Assembly (NCBI GenBank): GCA_947646015.1
Contig: CANSEY010000006.1
Coordinates: 1-64,000, forward strand
Source of the DNA: an uncultured Bacteroides sp.
GTDB lineage: Bacteria > Bacteroidota > Bacteroidia > Bacteroidales > Bacteroidaceae
DNA length: 64,000 nt
Direction of reading: 5' to 3'
The position numbers and the translations under genes were made by a program. The notes under the pieces are model-generated. The model searched no databases, was not told where the DNA came from, and saw only the letters and a program-made list of their open reading frames with translations. Shown here piece after piece: positions 18,577 through 27,185 of this stretch. Every line of letters starts with the position of its first letter. Positions within the stretch are counted from its first letter, which is position 1.

Positions 18577-20205
18577 TTATACTCTTTCTGCCCAGATAGG
18601 TGAACTCCATGCCCATTGCCCGTCACGCTGGCGAACACGCACGTAGTAGTAATCTGTATCACGCTGAGGCTCTTTATCTTCCATATAGTGTTCCACAGTG
18701 AAACAGCTTTCGGGCATAGCACGATTGAAGAGAATCGCTTCGCTCAGCCAGCCGATCATGAAGTGTGAACGTGAGCCTTCGAGTAATTCGCCCAATGTGT
18801 GTTCAAACTTCTTGCCGTTGAAATCAGCAATCACTTTTCCGTCTTTCGGCATCTCTACTTCGAGGATGACAGCCTGCATAGCAGCGGTAGTCGTATTCGG
18901 ATTCTTGCTGCTGTACATATCCAGTTCGGTTTCTTTTTCGCCTGCGGATACAATGCGGTTTACGTGAGTGTGGAATTCTGTTTCTCCTTCTTGCGGAGAA
19001 GTGAAGGCTGCACCGCGGAAACATGGAGTGACGCTCAGAATGCGTCCTTTGTCTACAGACAATTTACCTTGCCAGTGTACATACTGTTCTTCACGGTTCC
19101 ATCCAAAATCTACTTTCACTTTGCAGCGGACAGTATCACCTTCGGGGGCAACCGGAGTCAACGGACCATTCATGCGGGCCAGAATCTGACCGTTCTTGAC
19201 GATATCCACATAGTCGATGCAACTTTCTCCGGTAACGTTCAGATAAATGCGGCGGCTGTTGCCACGTACTACGTCACCCATGAAAGCGTCGTTGAGGCGG
19301 AAGTCAATCAAAATCTTATCGCCGGTTGCGGCGCATACGTGGCGGGTGCGAAGTGCTTCCCATATAGCGTCGCGGGTCAATGACGGAGCCAGTACACCGA
19401 TACGGCCGTCGCCATAACTGCCCGGATAACCCGAATGTTGGTCGGTAGAAGCCATAATACCGAATTTATTTCCCAGTTCCAGACCATATTGAATGGTTCC
19501 TTCCCATTGGCGGGGACCCATATCGTGCAAGTATGGATAGTCACCCTGATCGCTTTCAGCCAGACCGTGACGAGAATACATTTCTACGAACGGGGTTTGG
19601 TCTCCTTCGGTAAAGCATTTCCAGTTATAGCCGCGATAACCACCCTGATAGCCCATATGGTGCGGAGTGATGAATACTTTGTGTCCTTTGGCCTTTTGTT
19701 TCCAGTCTTCGATGGAAGTGCATTCTACAAGCGGTGCATCGAGATCGTAGTTCAAGGCAACATGGTCGCCATGTTCCATGCTGTGTGCTTCATATCCAAC
19801 GAAAGTGAGGAATTCTCCTTCTTTATTATATTCGTTTGTCATGGCTACGTACTTCTCATATCCGCCTCCGCGCAAACGTTTGAAAGCACCGGTATGGTAG
19901 TCGATTACCCATTTCAGGCGTGGATCGTCTGCTCCGGGGATATCCGGCCACATGGCGTGGGGTGTTACACTTACAAAATCCAACTGTCCTTTCGCTGCTT
20001 CAAAAGCATCGCGCATATCGCCGTGTCCGTATGTGATGTTACAATGGTTGTGCAGGTCTCCCCAGTACATTTTGAGGTCACTTGCCGATGGCATTTTCTT
20101 TTTGGCTTCTTTACTTCCTGCCGCACAAGAGCCGAGCAGGCTGCCGGATGCTGCCAGTCCTAAAAAAGACCAGCCAGTATTCTTTATAAAATTTCTTCTG
20201 TCCAT
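18577..20205 (-). CDS. DUF3604 (PHP-like) protein with Tat-type lipoprotein signal
   Basis: A 542-residue protein with a twin-arginine start (RRNFIKN), a hydrophobic stretch and a lipobox (LLGSC), so probably Tat-exported and lipidated. The DUF3604 body begins with WGDLHNHCNITYGHGD, an H-x-H metal motif like that of PHP-domain phosphoesterases, with further His/Asp ligands in STDQHSGYPG and ITPHHMG. Export via Tat fits a protein that needs a metal loaded in the cytoplasm. It sits between the sulfatase and kinase genes, so it should act on a heparin-derived product, but its reaction is unknown to me. Confidence 0.8.
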   Translation of the reverse strand: MDRRNFIKNTGWSFLGLAASGSLLGSCAAGSKEAKKKMPSASDLKMYWGDLHNHCNITYGHGDMRDAFEAAKGQLDFVSVTPHAMWPDIPGADDPRLKWVIDYHTGAFKRLRGGGYEKYVAMTNEYNKEGEFLTFVGYEAHSMEHGDHVALNYDLDAPLVECTSIEDWKQKAKGHKVFITPHHMGYQGGYRGYNWKCFTEGDQTPFVEMYSRHGLAESDQGDYPYLHDMGPRQWEGTIQYGLELGNKFGIMASTDQHSGYPGSYGDGRIGVLAPSLTRDAIWEALRTRHVCAATGDKILIDFRLNDAFMGDVVRGNSRRIYLNVTGESCIDYVDIVKNGQILARMNGPLTPVAPEGDTVRCKVKVDFGWNREEQYVHWQGKLSVDKGRILSVTPCFRGAAFTSPQEGETEFHTHVNRIVSAGEKETELDMYSSKNPNTTTAAMQAVILEVEMPKDGKVIADFNGKKFEHTLGELLEGSRSHFMIGWLSEAILFNRAMPESCFTVEHYMEDKEPQRDTDYYYVRVRQRDGQWAWSSPIWAERV

Positions 20206-20226
20206 GATATGATTGTTTTGGGTTAT

Positions 20227-21837
20227 TTATCGATTTTCCATCAGTCTTCTGTCTCCTTTGAAAAGCACTGTCTCTTTTTCATCGGGATCATTGTCTTTAT
20301 ATTGTTTCTGAGTTTCTTCAAGTAGTTGCATCAACTCTTTTTGTTTCTTAGCATATTCCGCTTTTCCGAAGATATTGTTCATTTCTCTCGGATCGGCTTT
20401 CATGTCATACATTTCCCATTCGTCAATGTCGTTGTAGAAATGAATCAGTTTGAAGTCCTGCGTGCGAATGCCGTAATGACGTTTTACGGAGTGTTCTGCC
20501 GGATATTCATAATAATGATAGTAGGCTGCTTTACGCCAGTCGGCAGGAGTCTTGCCTTCGTTTTCCAATACTGGTTTCAGTGATGCTCCCTGAATATCAG
20601 ATGGCACTTCTACACCGGCAAAGTCAAGGAAAGTGGGGGCGAAGTCTACGTTCATGCTAATGGCGTTGCTGGTGCTTCCAGCTTTAATGGCCTTCGGATA
20701 ACGGATGATAAGCGGCATACGCTGACATTCTTCGTACATGAATCGTTTGTCAAACCAGCCGTGTTCACCCAGAAAGAATCCTTGGTCGGAAGTATAGACA
20801 ATAATGGTATTGTCCAGTTCGCCGATCTTTTCGAGATAATTCAGCAGACGACCGATATTCTCGTCTACAGCCAGAACGGTAGCCAGATAATCGCGCATAT
20901 ATTGCTGGTATTTCCAGCTGATTAATGCCTTGCCTTTCAGGTCGCCTTTGCGGTATTCGGCAATGCGCTGTGCATAGGCGGAATCCCATTTGTCCTGTAC
21001 TTCTACAGGCATGCGCTTATAAACGCTATACAGGCGGTTTGTCGTATCTTTCAGCATTTCTTCGCGAGTGAGCAGTTTTAAGTCCCAGTCATTCGTCAGC
21101 GTATGCTCGATCGACATATCTTGTTCCCGTGCCGCTTTCCCGCGTCCTTCGTAGTCATCGAACAGGTTTGCGGGTTCGGGGAAAATAGTATTGTTGAATA
21201 TACCCAGATGGCGGGGGGCGGGCATCCAGTTACGGTGGGGAGCTTTCTGATGATACATCATGCAGAAAGGTTTGTTCTTGTCGCGGTTTTCGAGGAAATC
21301 GATTGCCTTGTCGGTGATAATATCCGTTGCATATCCTTTTTCTACGATGTGCTTTCCGTCTTCCCAGAAGTCAGGGTCGTAGTAGTCGCCCTGCTCATGC
21401 TGGCCGCTGAGTATGCTCCAGTGGTCAAATCCCTGCGGTTCGCTGATAAGATGCCATTTACCGATCATGGCAGTCTGATAACCGGCTTGTTGAAGTAGTT
21501 TCGGGAATGTCTGCTGATCACCGTTGAAGGTGCTTGCATTATCGGTAAAGCCGTTCTCATGGCTGAATTTTCCGGTGAGGATGCAGGCACGTGAAGGACC
21601 GGAAAGGGCATTGACTGCATAACAATTGTCAAAACGGATACCCTCATTGGCTATACGATCCATATTGGGAGTCTGGATGAGGTTGCCACCATAGCAGGAC
21701 ATAGCTTGGGTGGTATGGTCGTCGGTCATCATGAAGATGATGTTCGGACGTTTGGTTTCTTCTTTTTTCTGGTTGGCACAGGAAGCGAGGCTTAGTGCAG
21801 CCAATGGAAGCAGTAAGGTAGAGGGATTGCTTTTCAT
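20227..21837 (-). CDS. Serine-type sulfatase (formylglycine-dependent), probable GlcNAc-6-O-sulfatase
   Basis: About 536 residues when started at the ATG at 21837, which gives a lipoprotein signal (LAALSLASC); an upstream extension to 21945 lacks a signal and is rejected. It carries the sulfatase signature with serine at the modified position (SGPSR in NALSGPSRACIL), so maturation needs an anSME-type enzyme encoded elsewhere. Also seen are the metal-binding IIFMMTDDH start and the GKWHL motif. Position matches the B. thetaiotaomicron heparin-locus sulfatase that removes 6-O-sulfate from GlcNAc(6S)/GlcNS(6S). A structured 112-bp gap precedes it. Confidence 0.9.
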   Translation of the reverse strand: MKSNPSTLLLPLAALSLASCANQKKEETKRPNIIFMMTDDHTTQAMSCYGGNLIQTPNMDRIANEGIRFDNCYAVNALSGPSRACILTGKFSHENGFTDNASTFNGDQQTFPKLLQQAGYQTAMIGKWHLISEPQGFDHWSILSGQHEQGDYYDPDFWEDGKHIVEKGYATDIITDKAIDFLENRDKNKPFCMMYHQKAPHRNWMPAPRHLGIFNNTIFPEPANLFDDYEGRGKAAREQDMSIEHTLTNDWDLKLLTREEMLKDTTNRLYSVYKRMPVEVQDKWDSAYAQRIAEYRKGDLKGKALISWKYQQYMRDYLATVLAVDENIGRLLNYLEKIGELDNTIIVYTSDQGFFLGEHGWFDKRFMYEECQRMPLIIRYPKAIKAGSTSNAISMNVDFAPTFLDFAGVEVPSDIQGASLKPVLENEGKTPADWRKAAYYHYYEYPAEHSVKRHYGIRTQDFKLIHFYNDIDEWEMYDMKADPREMNNIFGKAEYAKKQKELMQLLEETQKQYKDNDPDEKETVLFKGDRRLMENR

Positions 21838-21867
21838 GATAGAAATAACATCTGATGATAAAAAATG

Positions 21868-21948
21868 ACCAGTGAGGAGCCGAGGCCTTTTCCGTAGCGG
21901 GCATATATCCGCATGGAAATCTGGTCTCAGTGCCTCGCTGGTCACTGG
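21868..21948 (-). other. Large imperfect hairpin between lyase and sulfatase genes
   Basis: CCAGTGA at 21869-21875 pairs with TCACTGG at 21942-21948, and GAGGC pairs with GCCTC further in. A small inner GCGG..CCGC pair lies around 21897-21911. It fills most of the 112-bp gap in an otherwise tight operon, so it could be an mRNA processing or stabilising element. Confidence 0.55.
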
Positions 21949-21949
21949 A

Positions 21950-23950
21950 TTATAATTTATATTTTAATGACTGTTTCTTGCCGTTTACTTTCACTTCTAT
22001 TTCCAGTCCGTTTTCATCGAACGTTTTGTTCTTGAACTTAGCGTCAAATTTAGGGGCATCTGCGCTCTTCTTGACTGGGTAAATAACTGTGATGTAACGT
22101 ACCGCATTCTCATTGTCTTTCTTTACGTTGAATGAAACATTCATACGTTTGTAGCGCTTGCGATATGCAGTAGAACACCATCCCGGCTCTTTTTTCATGC
22201 TCATGCCTTCAGGGCCGAAGCATTGAAGTTTCATGTTGCTTCCATCCTCGAATTGAGTCAGGAATGTCATGTCTTCGCGGCTGTTGGCTATCTCACCTTT
22301 CGGCATCTGATAGTGCAGGTTGACAGAACCTTTGGCGCTGCCTGATACTTCATCTACAATGACAAAGTAGGTATTGTCTACGAAGAAGACCGAACGGCGG
22401 TGCTTGAAGTTCTTGTAGCTTGGGTTTTCTGTAACCAATGTCTGGATATTGCCTTCCGGCTGCCACAGTTTAGTAACAGATTCGGTTGTTTCCAGATTTT
22501 TATTGTCCAGAGTCACGGTGTTGTGTACGGAAGTCTGACGGTGCCAGTTGCGTTGTTCCATCACTTCGCCTTCACCTGCATATACATACGAACCGGAGTC
22601 GGGGAACAGGTTCTTGCCGTTAAACCACATTTCGAAAGTACCGTTATCCGGCTGACAATGCCAGAAACCTTTCGGACCGGCTTTTACTACCATTTGTGTA
22701 GCATCCATTCCCCAGGAATTGCGGAATACAAAGAAACCTGACTTCAGGAAACCTTTCGACATATAATCAGGTAATGCACCCTCTTTGCCGTCTGTTGCCA
22801 AATACTTGATAGTTTCGTTTTTGGGGAACAGTTTGCTCCATTCACGATAGTTCTTCAGCATTTCTTTTTTTTCTGTGATTTTAGCATCACTGAAACATGG
22901 ATTTGTGTAATCCGGGAAAGAAATATTAGCATAGAACATGATCATCTTTTCGATGGTATCCAGATATTCCTGTGGAAATTCATTACGGAATCCGTTAACA
23001 TCCGCAATACCCAGTGCCTTGCAGAAGATATTGATAGCAGCAAGGTGGTAATGCGGGTCAAGTTCAAACTGACCGCCATCGTTGTAAACCTGTACGTTTA
23101 TTTCACGGTTCAGAATGTCGATACCGCTTTTTCTCCAGGCCGGAGCTTCTTTAAATTCCGGGAAGAATGCACCTGCATAAATCATACGCTGAGCTTCGAA
23201 CAACAAGTGATTACCCTGATCAGAGTAATTAGCCAGAATATGTACGGCATGTTTATGATAGTTCACCAGAAATTCAGTCAGGAAATCCGGAGTGAAAGAA
23301 GGAGAGGGGAGGAACAACTGGAACTGTGTAGTCTGATCCTGCAGACGATTACTTACTTCCAGCGGACGCCATGCGAAACGTACATTTTCCACTTCGCCTT
23401 TAATCTTACCGTCACTTACCAGTTCATATTCTTTCTTGTCCATCTTCACCAACGGATTCTTTTTGATCCAGTCGATGTATTGGTATGCCCATTCTTTGGC
23501 ATATTTCTCGTCACCCGATACACGGTATGCCTTACCCATCGGAGTAAACCATTTATGACGGTGCAACTGCCAGCGGAGTTCATTGTCTTTCACCGGCCAG
23601 TATTGCCAGTTGATATCTTCTCCGTAGTTGTAAGAAGGCTGGTAACCTTTGTGAACAAAGAATGTATGTTTCAATCCGTCGTCCGCCCATTGCTGTTCTT
23701 CTTTGCCGATAGTGATCTTTTTCAGATTAATATCCGGAGTCTTCACATTCGTACGTGCACGGTAGTAGTCGAGCAGTGCTTTTGCGGCATCCTCATCTTT
23801 GCCTTCCTGATGTAAGGCTTTTACTTTCTCCAATCCGGGGTAGTCCAGGTTGAGAAGCGAGAATACCTCGCTTTTCAACTCTTGGGCATAGCCTTTGCCT
23901 ACGAAACAAGCAAATGTCAGCAGGACGATATATTTCAGAGTTTTATTCAT
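21950..23950 (-). CDS. Heparinase II/III family lyase (PL12-type), periplasmic
   Basis: A 666-residue protein with a signal peptide ending at GYAQ and no lipobox. It has an N-terminal alpha/alpha toroid (NLDYPGLEKVKALHQEGK to EWSKLFP) and a C-terminal heparinase II/III beta-sandwich with HCQPDNGTFEMWFNGKNLFP and RQTSVHNTVTLDN, the usual PL12 His/Tyr-containing motifs. PL12 enzymes cleave heparan sulfate by beta-elimination. It is about 35-40% alike by eye to the surface paralogue at 32553-34661; this copy would act on imported oligosaccharides. Next upstream is the GH88 gene. Confidence 0.9.
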   Translation of the reverse strand: MNKTLKYIVLLTFACFVGKGYAQELKSEVFSLLNLDYPGLEKVKALHQEGKDEDAAKALLDYYRARTNVKTPDINLKKITIGKEEQQWADDGLKHTFFVHKGYQPSYNYGEDINWQYWPVKDNELRWQLHRHKWFTPMGKAYRVSGDEKYAKEWAYQYIDWIKKNPLVKMDKKEYELVSDGKIKGEVENVRFAWRPLEVSNRLQDQTTQFQLFLPSPSFTPDFLTEFLVNYHKHAVHILANYSDQGNHLLFEAQRMIYAGAFFPEFKEAPAWRKSGIDILNREINVQVYNDGGQFELDPHYHLAAINIFCKALGIADVNGFRNEFPQEYLDTIEKMIMFYANISFPDYTNPCFSDAKITEKKEMLKNYREWSKLFPKNETIKYLATDGKEGALPDYMSKGFLKSGFFVFRNSWGMDATQMVVKAGPKGFWHCQPDNGTFEMWFNGKNLFPDSGSYVYAGEGEVMEQRNWHRQTSVHNTVTLDNKNLETTESVTKLWQPEGNIQTLVTENPSYKNFKHRRSVFFVDNTYFVIVDEVSGSAKGSVNLHYQMPKGEIANSREDMTFLTQFEDGSNMKLQCFGPEGMSMKKEPGWCSTAYRKRYKRMNVSFNVKKDNENAVRYITVIYPVKKSADAPKFDAKFKNKTFDENGLEIEVKVNGKKQSLKYKL

Positions 23951-24005
23951 GATATCATTTATTATTCTGCAAATTACAATTTAGATTTGAATTTTCTCAG
24001 CTATG

Positions 24006-25310
24006 TTACTCAATAACTTTCACCTCTCCATTCTCCAATCTCAACTTCTTCAAGTCCATGAATCTCTTCAATGCTTCCAAATAGTAGTAGTCAGCATAAT
24101 TCAGCGGAGTATCGATTTCAGAACCGTTAGGCAATGATCCGACAGAGTGCATTAAGATGAATCCCTGGTTTTCGCCGACTTTGGCAAGGTATGCGTCGCT
24201 TGAAAGGCTTTTCAGAATTTTTTCTGCATAATCCAGATATTTCTTTCCGTCGGGTACCATTGTGCTAAGTTCAATGAATCCTGCGGCTGTTACAGCAGCA
24301 GCCGAAGCATCGCGTGGAGTCTCTTCGGTGACAGGAGCATCGTAGTCCCAGTAAGGAATTGCATCGTCTGTTTTCACGCGCTCCATGATCATGTCGGCTA
24401 TGTTTACGGCAAAGTTCAGGAAGGTAGTGTCATTTGTTTCGCGGTAGCAGGAAGTGTATCCGTATACAGCCCAAGCCTGTCCGCGCGACCATGAAGAATC
24501 GTCGTTTTTACCCTGGTGAGTCTGTTTGCGTTCTACTGTGCCGTCGTTGTTATAGCTTACTACATGCCAGCAAGTATAGTCAGGACGGAAATGATTTTTC
24601 ATCGTAGTGATAGCATGCTTGATAGCGACATCCTTGTATTTGTTGTCGCCTGTCCATTTGCTTACAGTGAACAGAAGGTCCAGATTCATCATGTTATCGA
24701 TGATTACCGGGAAGTTCCAGCTGCCAAAGTCCCATGAACGGATGGCTCCGATTGAATCGTTGAAACGTCCGCTCAGGTTATCGGCAGTTTCTTTCATGAC
24801 AGCTTTGATGGTATCGTTAGGAGCCAGACGCTCAGCGTTTCCGTAGCTGCAGTTGATCATAAATCCCAAATCATGTGTACCTTTATAATAGCGTACCGGA
24901 TTCAGCAGGTTTGTATATTGAATGGCATCCGCTTTCAGTGTATCATTTCCGGTCAGTTCGTATGCGTACCACAGTGATCCGGGGAAGAAACCGCTTGTCC
25001 AGTCGTATACTACACATAAACGACGTTTGCCCATTTGTTCGGCAGTAGGTTGCGGACGAAGTGAATCCTGAAAAGTGGAAGGATCTCTTTCTAATTGGCG
25101 GCAGAGGAAATCCATGTCATATCCGGTGCGGATTGAACGTGGAAGCTTACCGGTTCCGTCAATTTCTTCTGCTGTAAGTTGTAACTGGGCAGAAGCTACA
25201 TCCAGCCCTTTCTTAATCCAACTGTAGTCTTCCTTTGGAGTTGTCTGGCACGATGCAAGTGCAATGGCAACCGAAGCAAAGAGAACAAGTTTCTTTTTCA
25301 TGTTATTCAT
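24006..25310 (-). CDS. GH88 unsaturated glucuronyl hydrolase
   Basis: A 434-residue protein with a signal of lipoprotein type (ALASC) and the GH88 six-hairpin alpha/alpha barrel (MDFLCRQLERDPSTF; DWTSGFFPGSLWYAYELTGN; HDLGFMINCSYG; SWSRGQAWAVYGYTSCYRET). GH88 enzymes hydrate and release the 4,5-unsaturated uronic acid left at the non-reducing end by the lyases, so it works directly after the PL12 and PL15 enzymes. It has its own promoter region (25347-25402) downstream of susD. An alternative ATG lies 9 bp inside. Confidence 0.93.
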   Translation of the reverse strand: MNNMKKKLVLFASVAIALASCQTTPKEDYSWIKKGLDVASAQLQLTAEEIDGTGKLPRSIRTGYDMDFLCRQLERDPSTFQDSLRPQPTAEQMGKRRLCVVYDWTSGFFPGSLWYAYELTGNDTLKADAIQYTNLLNPVRYYKGTHDLGFMINCSYGNAERLAPNDTIKAVMKETADNLSGRFNDSIGAIRSWDFGSWNFPVIIDNMMNLDLLFTVSKWTGDNKYKDVAIKHAITTMKNHFRPDYTCWHVVSYNNDGTVERKQTHQGKNDDSSWSRGQAWAVYGYTSCYRETNDTTFLNFAVNIADMIMERVKTDDAIPYWDYDAPVTEETPRDASAAAVTAAGFIELSTMVPDGKKYLDYAEKILKSLSSDAYLAKVGENQGFILMHSVGSLPNGSEIDTPLNYADYYYLEALKRFMDLKKLRLENGEVKVIE

Positions 25311-25346
25311 TTTAAGTGATTGTTTTTAGAAGTTTTGTAACTGATG

Positions 25347-25402
25347 CAAAAGTAGATGAATGGGTTTAAATTATGTGATAGGATTGTTTAAAAGGCATTC
25401 AA
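25347..25402 (-). promoter_or_regulatory. Internal promoter with candidate HTCS-binding site
   Basis: On the minus strand TACTTTTG (25347-25354) fits the -7 consensus. Upstream of it, in forward sense, TTGTT (25384-25388) and ATTCAA (25397-25402) lie 13 bp apart start to start, the same spacing and nearly the same distance from the -7 box as at the main operon promoter near 34.7 kb. Confidence 0.6.
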
Positions 25403-25447
25403 TACCTGCTTTTCTAGTTTTGAATTTGTCGAAAATGATTTTAATAT

Positions 25448-25481
25448 TCTCCAATATGCCGTGTCACAAGCATATTGGAGA
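25448..25481 (-). terminator. Strong hairpin after susD, probable attenuating terminator
   Basis: TCTCCAATATG pairs perfectly with CATATTGGAGA around a 12-nt loop, 14 bp past the SusD stop. The minus-strand tail is A/T rich but has no clean T-run, so it may partly terminate or stabilise the susCD message. Confidence 0.65.
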
Positions 25482-25494
25482 GAGTTTTATTCAG

Positions 25495-27168
25495 TTACCA
25501 TTTGGGATTTTGATTAAATTGGATGCACAAGTCCATGTCTCGTTGTGGAATAGGGAACAGCTCATGTTTGCCTTCTTCTGTATAAGTGGCTACTGAATAA
25601 TTTGGTGATCCTGTACCTTCCCACCAATAACCTAATTCTTTAGCGGTCGCTTGCACTGTTTTATAATAAATACCCCAACGGATTAGGTCTTGACGACGGT
25701 GTCCTTCAAATGATAATTCATAACTGCGTTCTTTGCGGACTGCTTCACGAAAACTTGTTTCATCGAGTCCTTGTGGCAGATCGCATGCGCTTGTGTTACT
25801 TGGATTGCCATAACCGCGGCGACGTACGGCATTGATTGCATTATATGCCTCAGCATCGGGACCATGTTTCCATTCGTTTAATACTTCTGCATAAAGCAAT
25901 AATACGTCTGCATAGCGTAAGAAATACCAGTTCACATTAGATTTATCATTGTTGATGAAACTATTTGTTGTTACATACTTCTGAATATCCCATTTTGCAG
26001 GAGTATAGTTTTGCTTATTTTTCTGAGCTTTAGTAGGATCAGCATCTTTCTCTGCTGCACTTTCATCTGTATCACTGGCGCCGGCTACCCAAAGAGATTT
26101 TTTTGTGTCAGTATATTGGTAGTTGGCTATAGATAAATCACGACGGATATCCGATACATCTTCTCTCCAGTCAAGCACAAATGTATGAACTACTTTTACG
26201 TTAGCTGCACAACTTCCGCGTACACCTGCAATAGCGGTTGTTTTAACTCCGTTCCACTTACCGATACGTCCTACCGGATCACTGTTGCCTGATACTGTCG
26301 GTGAGTAAAATGATATTTCAATCAAACTTTCAGTCGGGTCCCAAGTGCCATTACAGGTATTCTTCCATAGTTGTTCGTAATCTTTCAACAGTCCATGTTT
26401 GCCGGATTCTACCAAAATGCGTGCGGTTTTTGCAGCAGCTTCCCATTTGGATTCATCCTTTACCGGATAGCCAGCCCAGGTAGCATAAACTTTGGTCAAT
26501 AAGCCTAATGCTGCTCCTTTTGAGAAACGATAGTCGTTGCTTTCGCGATATTGGTCATCTGTCGCGTATGGTAAAATGTCACAAGCGTACAACAAGTCGT
26601 CTTCTATGTATTCGTATACCTTTTCTGGAGCTGATTGTACATATGTAGCCGGATTCTGATTTGACATCTGAGTACTTGTCATTAAGACAACATTTCCAAA
26701 TCGGCGTACTAATTCAAAGTAGAACATACCTCTTAAAGCTCTCGCTTCCGCAATGTATAAGGTGGCGAGTTTTTTGTCAGTTGTAGTATATGATCCTATT
26801 TTATTTGAGATACGTTCCAGAAAATCATTTGCTCTGTAAATACCGGTATAAAGTGCTGCCCATGTTTGCTGTACTTCAGACTGAGTGGTTGGGAATGAGT
26901 TTGTCGGAATGATACGGAAATTTTCATTACCGCTACCTTCCACTTGTGAAATATCCGTTCCCAGGTTAAAGAGTATGGATAAGTAATATCCATACATGGC
27001 ATCTAAAGTGTTTGTACGATAAACTCCAAGCAATACGTCTTTTGCTTCCTCCGCATTGTTCATGTAGTTTTTCTTTTCTACTTCAGTTCTGGTTTCTTCC
27101 TCAAGTGAACAAGAAAAAGGAAGCAAACACATTACCGACATTGCTATATAGTATATTATTTTTTTCAT
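25495..27168 (-). CDS. SusD-like outer-membrane glycan-binding lipoprotein
   Basis: A 557-residue lipoprotein (signal MKKIIYYIAMSVMCLL with lipobox FSC). It has RagB/SusD TPR-like helices and the C-terminal SusD signature (SFREAVRKERSYELSFEGHRRQDLIRWG, ELFPIPQRDMDL). It forms the lid on the SusC barrel and hands heparin/heparan oligosaccharides to it. It follows susC by 17 bp. A strong hairpin sits just after it. Confidence 0.96.
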   Translation of the reverse strand: MKKIIYYIAMSVMCLLPFSCSLEEETRTEVEKKNYMNNAEEAKDVLLGVYRTNTLDAMYGYYLSILFNLGTDISQVEGSGNENFRIIPTNSFPTTQSEVQQTWAALYTGIYRANDFLERISNKIGSYTTTDKKLATLYIAEARALRGMFYFELVRRFGNVVLMTSTQMSNQNPATYVQSAPEKVYEYIEDDLLYACDILPYATDDQYRESNDYRFSKGAALGLLTKVYATWAGYPVKDESKWEAAAKTARILVESGKHGLLKDYEQLWKNTCNGTWDPTESLIEISFYSPTVSGNSDPVGRIGKWNGVKTTAIAGVRGSCAANVKVVHTFVLDWREDVSDIRRDLSIANYQYTDTKKSLWVAGASDTDESAAEKDADPTKAQKNKQNYTPAKWDIQKYVTTNSFINNDKSNVNWYFLRYADVLLLYAEVLNEWKHGPDAEAYNAINAVRRRGYGNPSNTSACDLPQGLDETSFREAVRKERSYELSFEGHRRQDLIRWGIYYKTVQATAKELGYWWEGTGSPNYSVATYTEEGKHELFPIPQRDMDLCIQFNQNPKW

Positions 27169-27185
27169 GTGATATGTTTTATGAA

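Noticed and set aside
19435-20163. A 242-codon plus-strand open frame
   Set aside because: Antisense to the DUF3604 gene, which has a Tat signal and metal motifs.
21838-21945. 36-residue N-terminal extension of the sulfatase
   Set aside because: The extension has no signal peptide, whereas the ATG at 21837 starts a clear lipoprotein signal; the DNA there is a hairpin instead.
23045-23815. A 256-codon plus-strand open frame
   Set aside because: Antisense to the periplasmic PL12-type lyase; composition is typical of a mirror frame and there is no start context.
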